Positions 28,337 to 35,873 of a stretch of DNA of 64,000 nt are shown here, piece by piece. Made by a program: the position numbers and the translations under genes. Source of the stretch: Acidobacteriota bacterium (GTDB lineage Bacteria > Acidobacteriota > Vicinamibacteria > Marinacidobacterales > Marinacidobacteraceae). Positions within the stretch are counted from its first letter, which is position 1, and every line of letters begins with the position of its first letter. The stretch covers positions 1 through 64,000 of the forward strand of contig JAJDVI010000073.1 of the NCBI GenBank assembly GCA_022826195.1. The letters run 5' to 3'. The notes below the pieces were generated by a model. It had not been told where the DNA came from. It made no database searches and saw only the letters and a program-made list of their open reading frames with translations.

Positions 28337-30358
28337 TCACACGGGATTCGGGATCTGGGCGACGCGGAACTTCAGTTTCTTGTTGGGGGCCAGGGTCGGG
28401 AACGGATTGATTCCCATCTTGTAGTTGGCGGGCACGACTTCGAGCTTCAGGTGATGCGCAATGAGCAGGACATTGACGGCCATCTGAAGTTCCACCCACC
28501 GGTGGCCGAGGCACATGTGGGTACCCAGGCCGTAGGGCGCGTAGGCGCCCGGTTGCAGATGCTCGGCCCGGTCCGGCAGGTACCGATCGATATCGAACTT
28601 CAACGGATCCCTGTACAGATCCTCGGCATAGTGCGGCGCAGTCTGGCAAATCAGCAGCATCGTCTTCGGTGGTATCTCGTAACCACTGACGATGCACTCG
28701 TTCATGACCGTTCTCAGCTGCCAGGGAATCACCGGGTACATGCGCGACGATTCCATGCAGAGACGCACCGTGACGTCGACGCTCTGGTGATTGAAGTCAT
28801 CCCCCCCCAGTTCACGACCGTTGCCGAAGAGCGACTCGGCTTCACTCCGGACCCTTGCATACACGTCCGGGTTTCGAACCATGTTGTAGACAGCGAAAGC
28901 CAGTCCGCTGCCGAGATAGATGCTGGCAACCATGGAGGCCACGAAGGGAAACGTGAGGTCCGTTTCGGGAAGGAACTGCGGGTCTCTCTTGTGGAGATCG
29001 ATCAGCGCGTCGGCCAGATCCCGGGGCTTGCCCTTACGCAGCGCTGCGGTGTGTCCCGCGGTAATCGCCTCCTGGAGTTCCCTGACACGCTTCCCGTACC
29101 GTTTCATCCTTGGGGTGGACAGCATGAAATCCGGCAAAGCGCCCTGGACCCGCGTTATCAGCGCACGGTGTTCAAAGGCCAACAGTTCGTCGACGTAGTT
29201 GCTGCAGTCCACTCCCATGGCGAAATTGGAGATCTGACTGCTGATGTGGTTCTGGAAGCTCTCGGTGGCGCGGAGGACATCCCCTTCCTTCCAGCGACTC
29301 AGCGATTTCCGGCAGTCGTCAATCAGCTCCGGCAAGCGCTGCGCCAGCGTGGCGCGGGAATACGCAGTCTGGAGTTCCTTCCGCATTCGATAGTGTTCGG
29401 CGCCATCCATTCCGGGCAGACTCCGGGACGCACCAAACGCGTGCTCCAGCCCTTCGATGTAGTCCTTCGAGCGGAGATAGAACCGTCCGTGCCGGTTGAT
29501 CCAATGGTTCACGTCGGAACCCATCAACGAAACCACGGGCTTGCCGCGGATCTTGAAGGGCATTCGGACGACCGGGCCGTGTTTTCGGTAAATGCCGTAC
29601 ATCGCCTTCGAAATGTTGCCCGAGAGGAAGTCGCGCTCTAGCAGCACGTCGAGATACCCAAGCCTGGGAATGGGCTTTGTCTGAATGACGCGACGGGTCT
29701 TCGGCTTCGCGGTGCTGTCCCTCACGGCGGCGGCGACCGTCCGTCCGATGAGGTCCAACTTGGCGACGAGTTCGATCCGGCCGAGCCGCTCTTCGTAGTC
29801 CTCTTCCTCCAGCAGCAGCTTGAAGCCGCCGCAGGTGTGCATCAGGGCGACCAGGATGGCGTCCCGCGGGTCCGGGATCTCGTCGTTCAGGATGACGCTC
29901 AGGATCCTCACCTTGGATTCCCTGCGGGTCGCGACAGCCTGGGTCGGAAACGTCCCGGAACGGGCGACCGAGCGCGAGAGCCCCCAGAATCCGCCGCTCT
30001 CGTGGGTCAGGATGTTCCGCTCCACCAGGCGCTCGAGGGCGGCCGCGACGATCTCGTCGGACTGGCGAGTGTTCCGCTCGATCCAGAACTGGGCGTCCGA
30101 TTTTTCGTCGGATTCGGCGATGTCCTTGAGCGTCGGGTCGAGCAACTCATCTCCGGTCGGCGTGGGATCGACCAGGTACAGCCGCTCCAGGTCGGTCTCG
30201 ATGCGACGCTCCAGGGCGAGGTCGGCGAGTACGGCCCCGGCCATGACACAGGAGAAGTCCCAGTTCGGGACCATCTCCAGGTAGCCGCTCTGCTCGTCCA
30301 GCATGAGGAGGATCAACTCCTCGGCGATTCGGATCGGAAACCGGGTGCCCTCGCTCAT
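28337..30358 (-). CDS. GPP34 (Golgi phosphoprotein 3-like) domain fused to cytochrome P450
   Basis: A 673-residue two-domain protein. Residues about 8-215 match GPP34/GOLPH3: IAEELILLMLDEQSG, AGAVLADLAL, PTGDELLDPTL, LVERNIL and IPDPRDAILVALMHTCGG. GOLPH3 binds membrane phosphoinositides; bacterial GPP34 proteins are little studied. Residues about 230-665 are a P450 with ExxR (Glu536, Arg539) and the haem loop YGLGTHMCLG (Cys616). The I-helix lacks the usual acid-Thr pair, reading ASIYLGS at 478-484. ATG 30358 has GGAGG 9 bases upstream. It probably shares a transcript with the RND gene. Likely a membrane-associated lipid or sterol oxidase, or a non-monooxygenase P450. Confidence 0.88.
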   Translation of the reverse strand: MSEGTRFPIRIAEELILLMLDEQSGYLEMVPNWDFSCVMAGAVLADLALERRIETDLERLYLVDPTPTGDELLDPTLKDIAESDEKSDAQFWIERNTRQSDEIVAAALERLVERNILTHESGGFWGLSRSVARSGTFPTQAVATRRESKVRILSVILNDEIPDPRDAILVALMHTCGGFKLLLEEEDYEERLGRIELVAKLDLIGRTVAAAVRDSTAKPKTRRVIQTKPIPRLGYLDVLLERDFLSGNISKAMYGIYRKHGPVVRMPFKIRGKPVVSLMGSDVNHWINRHGRFYLRSKDYIEGLEHAFGASRSLPGMDGAEHYRMRKELQTAYSRATLAQRLPELIDDCRKSLSRWKEGDVLRATESFQNHISSQISNFAMGVDCSNYVDELLAFEHRALITRVQGALPDFMLSTPRMKRYGKRVRELQEAITAGHTAALRKGKPRDLADALIDLHKRDPQFLPETDLTFPFVASMVASIYLGSGLAFAVYNMVRNPDVYARVRSEAESLFGNGRELGGDDFNHQSVDVTVRLCMESSRMYPVIPWQLRTVMNECIVSGYEIPPKTMLLICQTAPHYAEDLYRDPLKFDIDRYLPDRAEHLQPGAYAPYGLGTHMCLGHRWVELQMAVNVLLIAHHLKLEVVPANYKMGINPFPTLAPNKKLKFRVAQIPNPV

Positions 30359-30537
30359 GGTGCTCAACCTCCAGCCGGGGCGGCTCGACGGCCCCACCGA
30401 TCCGCCGCCACTGGATGGTCCGGGTCAGAGTCTAGTCGATGGAGCGGGCAGGCCCGGGGTCGGCAGGGTCCCCGGACCGCCTACTGCGGCGGCGGCGAGC
30501 GGACGGGGCGGCGGCTCCCCAAAGGTAGAGTAGGAAC
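30359..30537. promoter_or_regulatory. Shared divergent promoter region, P450 and FAD oxidoreductase
   Basis: The 179 bases between two divergent starts should contain both promoters, implying possible co-regulation. No clear sigma-70 boxes or operator palindromes were identified. Confidence 0.3.
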
Positions 30538-31917
30538 ATGGGTGAAGGGAAGGGCGGCGCGCCGAGAAGGGTTGCCATCGTGGGTGGCGGAGTCTCGGGG
30601 CTCGGAACGGCGTGGGCGCTCAACCACCACCCGGACCGTTTCGATTTTCGGCTCTTCGAAGCGCAGGCCCAGCTCGGCGGCAACGCCATCACCGCCGACA
30701 TGCCACAGGACGGCGGCGGCACGATCCCGTTCGACATTTCGGTGACCGCGTGCATCCCCTCGGCCTACCACCACTTTGTCCTGCTCATGCAGCAGCACGG
30801 CATCGAACTGCTCGAAACCCGGTTCAACTACAGCGTGAAGTATCGGGGCGGAATCTATGCCCATGACTTCGACTCCGACATCAGGAGGCAACTGCAACCG
30901 GAAATCCAGAAGTTCCAGCGTCTCCTGAGACGTCTGAAGTGGTTCGGCCGGCTCAACCTCGCGAGGTCGAAGCTGCTCAGCTCCCTTAACCCGTTCAACT
31001 ACGTCAGCATGGGAGCGCTGTTGAACCTGGGAAGGTACTCCGGGGACTTCCGCTACAAGGTCCTGAAGCCCATGTTCGTCAACTTCCTGATGGCGACGAA
31101 CGTGTTCGACATGCCGGCGTCGCTCTTTTCGCGGTACCTGGACTTCTTCGACATCGAGACCGCGACCCCGATGCAGACCTGGGACCAGGGCACCCGGCGG
31201 ATCTACCGGGAGCTGTCCGCAGCCTTTCACGAGAAGATCTATCTGAACCGGCCGGTGCGAAAGGTCCACCGGCGCCGTAATGAGGTTGTCGTCGAGGACG
31301 AGGACGGAAGGACCGAGACCTTCGATGACGTCGTCTTCGCGTGCAACGCGAACCAGACGCTGATGCTCCTCGACAGGCCGACCCGGCTGGAGGGTTGGCT
31401 CCTCTCCTCGATCCGGTACGAGAGCGAACTGCACAACCACACGGTCGTGCATTCGGACGCCTCGGTCCTCCCCGACAACGAGGCCAGGCCGCTCGCCACC
31501 CGGAGTAACCACATCGAGCAGTACGGTGCACGGCCCGACAACTACGAGATCACCTACATCATGCACAACCAGCAGCCCTGGGCGAACACGTCGGACAAGC
31601 CGTGTCTCGTGACCTACAACCCGATCAGCCGTATCGACGACAGCAGGATCGTCAAGAGGTGGTGGTTCCAGCACATCGTGCACGACGTGCGTCACGTGGC
31701 CTTCCTGACCCAGTTGTTTCGCTTCGTCCAGGGAAAGCGGCGGAGTTGGCACTGTGGCGCGCACACCCTGGTCAACAGCCAGGAGACCTGTTTCGTGTCC
31801 GGCCTCGTCACGGCGAGACAGCTCGGCGCGGACTATCCGTTCGAGGACCCGGAGGCCAGGAAGTGGTTCAACTTCTACGGCCGGGTGATGTACGGCTGGC
31901 GGTTCCGGAGCGCCTGA
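30538..31917 (+). CDS. FAD/NAD-binding amine-oxidase-fold oxidoreductase (COG2907-like)
   Basis: A 459-residue flavoprotein. The dinucleotide-binding loop GGGVSG is at 16-21, followed by the ribose-binding acidic residue in LFEA and the second Gly-rich turn QLGGNA typical of the amine-oxidase/phytoene-desaturase fold. The best family impression is COG2907, predicted NAD/FAD-binding proteins often encoded beside cyclopropane-fatty-acid-synthase-like methyltransferases. It is divergent from the GPP34-P450 gene and convergent with the Rieske gene (22 bases between stops). It may be a desaturase or reductase acting on the same lipid, or an electron partner; this is inference from position. Confidence 0.82.
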   Translation: MGEGKGGAPRRVAIVGGGVSGLGTAWALNHHPDRFDFRLFEAQAQLGGNAITADMPQDGGGTIPFDISVTACIPSAYHHFVLLMQQHGIELLETRFNYSVKYRGGIYAHDFDSDIRRQLQPEIQKFQRLLRRLKWFGRLNLARSKLLSSLNPFNYVSMGALLNLGRYSGDFRYKVLKPMFVNFLMATNVFDMPASLFSRYLDFFDIETATPMQTWDQGTRRIYRELSAAFHEKIYLNRPVRKVHRRRNEVVVEDEDGRTETFDDVVFACNANQTLMLLDRPTRLEGWLLSSIRYESELHNHTVVHSDASVLPDNEARPLATRSNHIEQYGARPDNYEITYIMHNQQPWANTSDKPCLVTYNPISRIDDSRIVKRWWFQHIVHDVRHVAFLTQLFRFVQGKRRSWHCGAHTLVNSQETCFVSGLVTARQLGADYPFEDPEARKWFNFYGRVMYGWRFRSA

Positions 31918-31939
31918 GTCCGGCGGGCGCCTGGCCGCG

Positions 31940-32935
31940 CTAGTAGAACTGCCTGCAGTAGCGCCGGTACAACCCGATCTCGCCGTCGGCCCGACTGAGG
32001 CTAGGGCGCGACCGGTACCGCTTCCGGCTCCAGATCTCCACGTCCTGCATGACGTCGTGCCTTTGGAAGAACAGCATCAGCCTGTTCATGGTCCCGGTGC
32101 GGAGAGCCGGCGGCAGGAACCGCAACCCCACGATCAGCCGCTTCGGTTTCCGGATTCTTCGCAACTGTCCGACCAGCACCAGGTCGATGAGCGTGCCGTC
32201 GACGGGCGTCGCAAGGACCCAGAGGCGTCCGTCCATTCCAATGGAGCGCTCGTGGAACTCCACGAGCGAGTATCCGAGTCCGACGACGTGCGCGGTGGCG
32301 GAGACGTCGAAGGCGAGATTGATGGCTCCGGCGATGCGCTGGGTGCGCCTGAAGTCAAAGCAGCTCCGCAGAACCGCGCCGTCCACAGTTACCTTGCCGA
32401 CCCGACCGACGTTGCCGTAGCCATGCACGTACCGGAGGTGCGCCATGTCCACGGCGTTCTCGCTCGTTTCCTGGGGGTGCCCCCGAAACCGGAGAGTCCG
32501 GAACGCCGGTTCGCACCAGTCGGCGCCTGCCGGCGGGTCCTCGGGAAGGCTCCACTGCGGGGGCCGTCCGTCGATTCCCCACCAGGCGAAGACGATGCCC
32601 AGGACCTCCCGAGTCTCGAACGACCTCAGCTTCGCGGTCTTCGGCGGCGGGGCGAAGGGCGTGGCGACGCATTGCCCGCTGACGTCGAACTCGTAGCCGT
32701 GAAAAGGACACACGAGACGGCCATCCCGCACCCGGCCGCCGGCGGCGGGGCCCAGTTCGGACCCCAGGTGAGGACAGACCGACTCGGCCACGGAGATTCC
32801 GCCGGTGTCGTCACACCAGGCGACGATGTCCTTTCCCATCCAGGTCTTCTGGATGAGCCTCGCCTTCTCCAGGGATCGCCGGGTAGTAACGAAATACCAA
32901 CCCTCCGGGAACGGGGAGAGCACGTCTTCACTCAT
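31940..32935 (-). CDS. Rieske non-haem iron oxygenase, sterol-oxygenase-like
   Basis: A 331-residue oxygenase alpha-type subunit. The Rieske [2Fe-2S] ligands are CPH (Cys54, His56) and CPFH (Cys76, His79). The mononuclear-iron motif ENAVDMAHLRYVHG (159-172) offers His166 and His171. Layout and length resemble cholesterol 7-desaturase (DAF-36/Neverland) and bacterial C-4 sterol demethylase SdmA or ketosteroid hydroxylase families; I cannot tell these apart by eye. No reductase gene is adjacent, unless the FAD protein serves. ATG 32935 is chosen over an upstream Arg-rich extension, with AGGA nearby. It follows the adaptor gene by 109 bases. Confidence 0.88.
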   Translation of the reverse strand: MSEDVLSPFPEGWYFVTTRRSLEKARLIQKTWMGKDIVAWCDDTGGISVAESVCPHLGSELGPAAGGRVRDGRLVCPFHGYEFDVSGQCVATPFAPPPKTAKLRSFETREVLGIVFAWWGIDGRPPQWSLPEDPPAGADWCEPAFRTLRFRGHPQETSENAVDMAHLRYVHGYGNVGRVGKVTVDGAVLRSCFDFRRTQRIAGAINLAFDVSATAHVVGLGYSLVEFHERSIGMDGRLWVLATPVDGTLIDLVLVGQLRRIRKPKRLIVGLRFLPPALRTGTMNRLMLFFQRHDVMQDVEIWSRKRYRSRPSLSRADGEIGLYRRYCRQFY

Positions 32936-33044
32936 GCGTCCTGACCGGCATTCTCGCCCAAGGCCCTTCCTCCTCCGCCCCACCCCGACGGATCCGACTG
33001 CCGGCGATCGACCTGCGCTCCGGGCCTTACGACGTCCCGCAGGT

Positions 33045-34262
33045 TCAAGGGTCCGGGTTCGCGGCGGTCCGCACCCTCAGTCCCTCGGTCGCGAACTGAA
33101 TGCCACTCAGGACTACCTCCTGGCCTTCGTTTAGCCCACCGGTGACGTAGACGGTGTCGTCGAAGCGCTGCAGCACGCGGACCGGAACGATGGTCACCGC
33201 CTCGCCGTCCACCGCCCAGACCTCGTTGCCCGGCCGGAGCCCCAGCCGCCGGATCCGGAAGTACTCCTCCGGCGCGATCCCCGATATCTCGACGTTCGCG
33301 AACTGGCCGATCAGGAGCGGCGGCGCGGACCCGGCGTCCGCGCTCGCTTCTCCGGCTTGCACCCGGGAACCACCCGTGAAGGGGTTCGGAACGCGCACGA
33401 TCACATCGAGGGTGCGCGTCGTTTCGTCCAGTGCGGCCTCGACCCGGTCCACGTACCCGTCCCAGGCATAGGCGCCGGTCCCGTAGTCCGCGGTGACCCG
33501 GGCCGCCGCCCGACGATCCGCGACTCCCGGCCTCAGGTCCCACAGGCCCGGGACGAGCGCCGCGTCGGCGTCGGACAGCGGGACGACGATCTCGACCGCA
33601 TCGGAGGCGTAAATCTGGCCGACGCCAACCCCCGCGGTCACGAACTGTCCGACCCCGACGCTCTCGGAGCGCACCACGGCGTCGAAGGGCGCCCGAACTT
33701 CGGTTCGCGCGAGCAGGAGTTCGGCTTCCGCGAGGAGAGCGCGGGCCCGTTCCACACCGGCCCGCGCCGCCTCGAGCTGCGGCTCCCAGTGCGCCAGGGG
33801 ACTCGCTTCCGCGTCCCCGGCGGCGCCACGGCGGCTCTGGAACGCTTCGTACTGCTCGCGGGCGATCCGGGCTTCCTCCTCGACCTTCAGCAGTTCCACC
33901 TGCTGCACGGAGACGCCGGAACGGGCCTGCTCCACCCGGAAGCGGTAGTCGGCGTCGTCGAGGCGGAAGAGCGCCTGACCCTCGCTGACCCGGCCGCCGC
34001 TCTCGAAGGCCGGATCCACCCGGACGACCCGTCCGCTCACCCCGGCGGCCACCTCCACCTGGACGCGGGGCCGGACCGTCCCGGCGCCGTGGACCGGGAT
34101 CGGCCCCGAACCCGCAACCGCGGGCGCCGTGACGACGAACGGAATCCGGGAGGGAGGTTCGCGCCGCTCGGGCTCCGGCCGCTGCGCGATCAGCAGGGTT
34201 GCGATCCCGAACGATCCCAGCAGGATGATCGCCGCCAGGATGAATCCCCTGGTTCGATTCAT
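33045..34262 (-). CDS. RND efflux periplasmic adaptor (MFP/HlyD family)
   Basis: A 405-residue membrane fusion protein linking an RND pump to a TolC-like channel. There is an N-terminal membrane anchor (about 8-26), a lipoyl/barrel-sandwich half (AAGVSGRVVRVDPAFESGGRVSEGQ), a coiled-coil hairpin (about 105-190) rich in Glu/Ala/Arg, the second lipoyl half (TEVRAPFDAVVRSESVGVGQ), and beta-barrel and membrane-proximal domains. The ATG overlaps the upstream OMF stop by four bases (ATGA). Its cognate pump is most likely the RND gene at 25066-28269, beyond the Rieske, FAD and P450 genes. Confidence 0.9.
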   Translation of the reverse strand: MNRTRGFILAAIILLGSFGIATLLIAQRPEPERREPPSRIPFVVTAPAVAGSGPIPVHGAGTVRPRVQVEVAAGVSGRVVRVDPAFESGGRVSEGQALFRLDDADYRFRVEQARSGVSVQQVELLKVEEEARIAREQYEAFQSRRGAAGDAEASPLAHWEPQLEAARAGVERARALLAEAELLLARTEVRAPFDAVVRSESVGVGQFVTAGVGVGQIYASDAVEIVVPLSDADAALVPGLWDLRPGVADRRAAARVTADYGTGAYAWDGYVDRVEAALDETTRTLDVIVRVPNPFTGGSRVQAGEASADAGSAPPLLIGQFANVEISGIAPEEYFRIRRLGLRPGNEVWAVDGEAVTIVPVRVLQRFDDTVYVTGGLNEGQEVVLSGIQFATEGLRVRTAANPDP

Positions 34263-35788
34263 CGGTCCGCCGGTCCTTTGGCGCGGGCATCGGGCGTGCT
34301 CGCCGGGGCGCTGGCCATCTCGTCCGGAGCGGTCCAGGCGCCCCCCAGAGCCCGGTGGATGGCGAGCCGCGCGAGCGCCAGGTTCCGCGCCGAACCCGCG
34401 AGCGCCGATTCCGCGTCCAGCAGTCTGGCGTTCGCATCGAGCAGATCGCCATAGCCGCTGATGCCCGCCTCGTAGCGCCTGGACTGAGCTTCCACGGACG
34501 CGCGGGCCTCCTCGTGCTGCGCGGCGAGGGATTCCTGCCGCCGGCCTTCGTTCCTGAGGGTGGCCAGGGCCGCTTCCACCTCGTTGACCGCGGTAACGAT
34601 GGTCCGGCCGTAGGCCGCCGCCAACTCGTCGAAGCGGGCCTCGGCCAGTTCCACGCCGCTCGCGAGCCGGCCGCCGTCGAACACCGGACGAAGGAGGTTG
34701 CCGGCGAGGTTCGTGAACCACTGCTTGACGTCGAAGAGGCCTCCGGCGTCCGTACTACGGAGTCCAATGGATCCGGAGAGCGAAAGCTGCGGCATCAAGG
34801 CGGCCCGGCGGGCTTCGACGGTGTGTCCGGCGGCTTCCAGCCGGTGACCTGCCGCCTGCACGTCCGGGCGCTGCGAAAGGAGGTCGGCCGGAATGCCTGC
34901 GGGCACCGGTTCGGCTGGAGATCCCGGGGAGAGGGATTCGGGAAGGATCGCCGCGACATCCTCCCGGTAGCCTCCCAGCAGCACGGCGAGCCGCGACTCG
35001 GTCTCGGCGAGCTGATTCTCGACCTGCGGCACGCCGGCCCGGGCGCTCGAGAGAGCCTGACGCACGCCGTGCAGTTCGAGCGAGACGGCGAGCCCGCGTT
35101 CGTAGCGGCTCTCGACCAGCCGCTCGCGTTCCTCGAGCAGTTCCACGTGCCCTCGAGCGATGGCGAGTTGTTGCCGGAGATGGCCGATTTCGAAGTAGGC
35201 CGAGATCGTCTCGGCGAGGATGCCGATGCGGGCGACCCGCAGGTCGAACTCCGAGGCCAGCAGTTCGGATCCCGCCGCGAGTGCGGTGTGCCGGACGCGG
35301 CCCCAGAAATCCGCTTCGTAGGCAAAGTCCGCGCCCAGGGTATAGGTCGGAAAACCCAACCGGTCGGGCAGCGGGAAATCAAGGCCCAGGTCCTCGAGTT
35401 GCGCGCCGATCGCGGCGTTCGTGGGCAGGTCGAAGGTCTCGGCCGTGAGGCTCGCTCCGACCGTGGGCAGGATCGCCGCGTCGGCCAGGCGGGCGCGCGT
35501 TCGGGCCTGCTCGACCCGGGCTACCGCTTCCGCGACGGAGAAGTTGGAGTCGAGTACCGATTCGACCACCTGGTCGAGCGCGGGATCGGCGAACGCCCGC
35601 CACCACTCCCGCGCGTCGCGGGCGCCGCTGGCCGGACTCTCGGCAAAGTCGGCGGGCAACTCCGGAGCCGCTTCCTGCGCCAGGTCGGGAGAACTTCCCG
35701 ACCGCAGGGCGCAGCCGCCGTCCGCCAGGAACACAAGTCCCCCGCCGAGCAGGATCGCCGCCGGAAGAACGCGATTCCTCAAGCCCAC
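34259..35788 (-). CDS. TolC/NodT-family outer-membrane efflux lipoprotein
   Basis: A 509-residue outer-membrane factor of tripartite pumps. The lipobox-like DGGC lies near residue 26, followed by the NodT opening EWWRAFADPALDQVVESVL and two repeated helical-hairpin/beta-barrel units (about 60-275 and 280-490) with the usual repeat of RPDVQAAGHRLEAA. The GTG start at 35788 lacks a clear ribosome site. It is the first gene of the unit with the adaptor and probably the Rieske oxygenase. Confidence 0.9.
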   Translation of the reverse strand: MGLRNRVLPAAILLGGGLVFLADGGCALRSGSSPDLAQEAAPELPADFAESPASGARDAREWWRAFADPALDQVVESVLDSNFSVAEAVARVEQARTRARLADAAILPTVGASLTAETFDLPTNAAIGAQLEDLGLDFPLPDRLGFPTYTLGADFAYEADFWGRVRHTALAAGSELLASEFDLRVARIGILAETISAYFEIGHLRQQLAIARGHVELLEERERLVESRYERGLAVSLELHGVRQALSSARAGVPQVENQLAETESRLAVLLGGYREDVAAILPESLSPGSPAEPVPAGIPADLLSQRPDVQAAGHRLEAAGHTVEARRAALMPQLSLSGSIGLRSTDAGGLFDVKQWFTNLAGNLLRPVFDGGRLASGVELAEARFDELAAAYGRTIVTAVNEVEAALATLRNEGRRQESLAAQHEEARASVEAQSRRYEAGISGYGDLLDANARLLDAESALAGSARNLALARLAIHRALGGAWTAPDEMASAPASTPDARAKGPADR

Positions 35789-35873
35789 CGGGACATTCTG
35801 CCGAGCCCCATGAGCCGAGTCTATTCGAGAGAAAGCGGGTCCGGAAACGAGAGAGGCCGGCGGTCCCGGGCGG

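Noticed and set aside
28337-30358. Naming the P450 a CYP51 sterol 14-demethylase
   Set aside because: It lacks the CYP51 I-helix and B-prime signatures, and its I-helix is atypical; only family-level P450 is supported.
23973-35788. A complete de novo sterol pathway
   Set aside because: No squalene epoxidase, oxidosqualene cyclase or 3-ketoreductase is in the window.
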